A DNA stretch of 14,502 bases, taken from contig JAEWGK010000262.1 in assembly GCA_023388385.1 (NCBI GenBank), forward strand, positions 1-14,502, read 5' to 3'. Positions within the stretch are counted from its first letter, which is position 1. The number at the start of each line of letters is the position of its first letter. The notes under the pieces are model-generated. The model worked only from the letters and a program-made list of their open reading frames with translations. It was not told the DNA's origin and did no database searches. Origin of the DNA: Actinomycetes bacterium. GTDB lineage: Bacteria; Actinomycetota; Actinomycetes; Mycobacteriales; Mycobacteriaceae. A program made the position numbers and the translations under genes. Of this stretch, positions 13,742 to 14,502 are shown piece by piece.

Positions 13742-14502
13742 GTGCACGAGGACGCCAACGGGTACCGCCCCGGGAAACCGGGGGAGCGTGACGACGCAGG
13801 CCGCCGCACCGGACCGGCGCGCGATGCCGCACGGCGCGGCGTCGCGCGCGCCGTCGAGCGGTGGGACGCCGGCGACGAGGCGGTGCGGCGCAGCCTGGGC
13901 GTGCGGCAGGAGGGACATCTGGCCCGCGCCATCCCGCCCGGGCTCGAGGAGGAGGCCGCGGGCCAGAAGGGCAGCCGCAGCGACCGGGTGTTCACCATCC
14001 CCAACGCGCTGTCGTTCCTGCGCATCCTGCTCGTGCCCGTCTTCGCGTGGCTGCTGCTCGTCCCCGGCAAGCCCGGATGGGCGCTGGCGGTGCTGGTGGC
14101 GTCGACCATCACGGACTGGCTGGACGGCAAGATCGCCCGCGCCTTCGACATGGGCTCGAAGCTCGGCCAGTACCTCGACCCGGCGGCCGACCGGCTGCTG
14201 ATCATCGTCGCGCCCGTGACGTTCGTGCTGGCCGGCATCCTGCCTCCCTGGGTCGCCGCCGTGCTGGTCGCCCGCGACGTCGTGCTCGCCCCAACCCTGC
14301 TGGCCTACCGTTCGCGCGGTGTGCAGCCGAAGGTGATGTACCTGGGCAAGGCGGCCACGTTCGCCCTCATGTGGGCCATCCCGTTCTACCTGGCCGCGGA
14401 GGCCGGATGGTCGTTCTCCGGCGGTTTCACGCCGTGGGCCCACGCGCTGCTCATCTGGGGTGCCGCGCTGTACCTGTGGACCGGCGTTCTCTACGCGTGG
14501 CG
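13742..14502 (+). CDS. pgsA2: CDP-alcohol phosphatidyltransferase family protein (3' end outside window)
   Basis: An integral membrane enzyme family that transfers a phosphatidyl group from CDP-diacylglycerol to an alcohol such as glycerol-3-phosphate, inositol phosphate or phosphatidylglycerol. The frame starts at GTG with AGGAGG 5 bases upstream and stays open for 253 codons to the window edge, so it is truncated only by the window. The full CDP-alcohol signature D-x2-DG-x2-AR-x8-G-x3-D-x3-D is present, with Asp125, Asp128, Gly129, Ala132, Arg133, Gly142, Asp146 and Asp150. The first membrane segment begins near VFTIPNALSFLRILLVPV (from residue 83), preceded by about 82 charged, probably cytoplasmic residues. 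The symbol follows the secA2-pgsA2 order of M. tuberculosis; the substrate alcohol cannot be decided here. Confidence 0.93.
   Translation, partial: MHEDANGYRPGKPGERDDAGRRTGPARDAARRGVARAVERWDAGDEAVRRSLGVRQEGHLARAIPPGLEEEAAGQKGSRSDRVFTIPNALSFLRILLVPVFAWLLLVPGKPGWALAVLVASTITDWLDGKIARAFDMGSKLGQYLDPAADRLLIIVAPVTFVLAGILPPWVAAVLVARDVVLAPTLLAYRSRGVQPKVMYLGKAATFALMWAIPFYLAAEAGWSFSGGFTPWAHALLIWGAALYLWTGVLYAW

Noticed and set aside
11306..14443. Open frame of 1045 codons on the minus strand
   Set aside because: It runs antisense to secA2 and the phosphatidyltransferase gene, both with intact family motifs. Its composition (Ala, Gly, Val, Asp, Arg repeats, no recognisable domain) is what the reverse of G/C-ending codons produces.

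Overview
The window is a gene-dense, high-GC stretch from an actinobacterium, most likely a Corynebacterium or close relative in the Mycobacteriales. The evidence is very GC-rich coding with G/C at most third codon positions, GTG and ATG starts, TAnnnT -10 boxes with two leaderless-looking starts, a SecA2 followed by a CDP-alcohol phosphatidyltransferase (the secA2-pgsA2 order known from mycobacteria and corynebacteria), and a conserved scpB/rluB/cmk/der block. No insertion sequence, CRISPR array, phage module or plasmid function is visible.

Layout, left to right. (1) 1-2711: a leader with a strong hairpin, then cstA (pyruvate/peptide transporter family) with a single-base frameshift near its 3' end, and its usual small partner of the YbdD/YjiX family. 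A terminator-like hairpin follows. (2) 2773-3321: scpB, without scpA beside it. (3) 3388-5318: a bioA-bioD biotin operon with its own promoter and two matching operator-like 13-mers, sitting between scpB and rluB. (4) 5398-8687: rluB and a cytidylate kinase-Der GTPase fusion, closed by a rho-independent terminator. (5) 8846-9805: a single-pass membrane protein with one extracellular PASTA domain. (6) 9917-9993: tRNA-Pro (GGG) and a perfect 13-bp hairpin. (7) 10065-11224, minus strand: rraA overlapping a downstream GH25 lysozyme-family gene. (8) 11429-14502: secA2 and a CDP-alcohol phosphatidyltransferase that runs off the window end.

The genes are mostly housekeeping: carbon uptake, chromosome segregation, biotin synthesis, ribosome maturation (RluB and Der), CMP phosphorylation, envelope biology (PASTA, GH25, SecA2, phospholipid synthesis). 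I do not see an undescribed multi-gene system. The points most worth checking are the biotin operator pair, the bioAD placement between scpB and rluB, the Cmk-Der fusion with a changed GTP-specificity residue, the cstA frameshift and structured leader, and the rraA-GH25 overlap with no obvious export signal on the GH25 protein.

Every intergenic gap is shorter than 210 bases. Start sites, promoters and operators are read by eye; protein families are recognised from motifs, with no database search.
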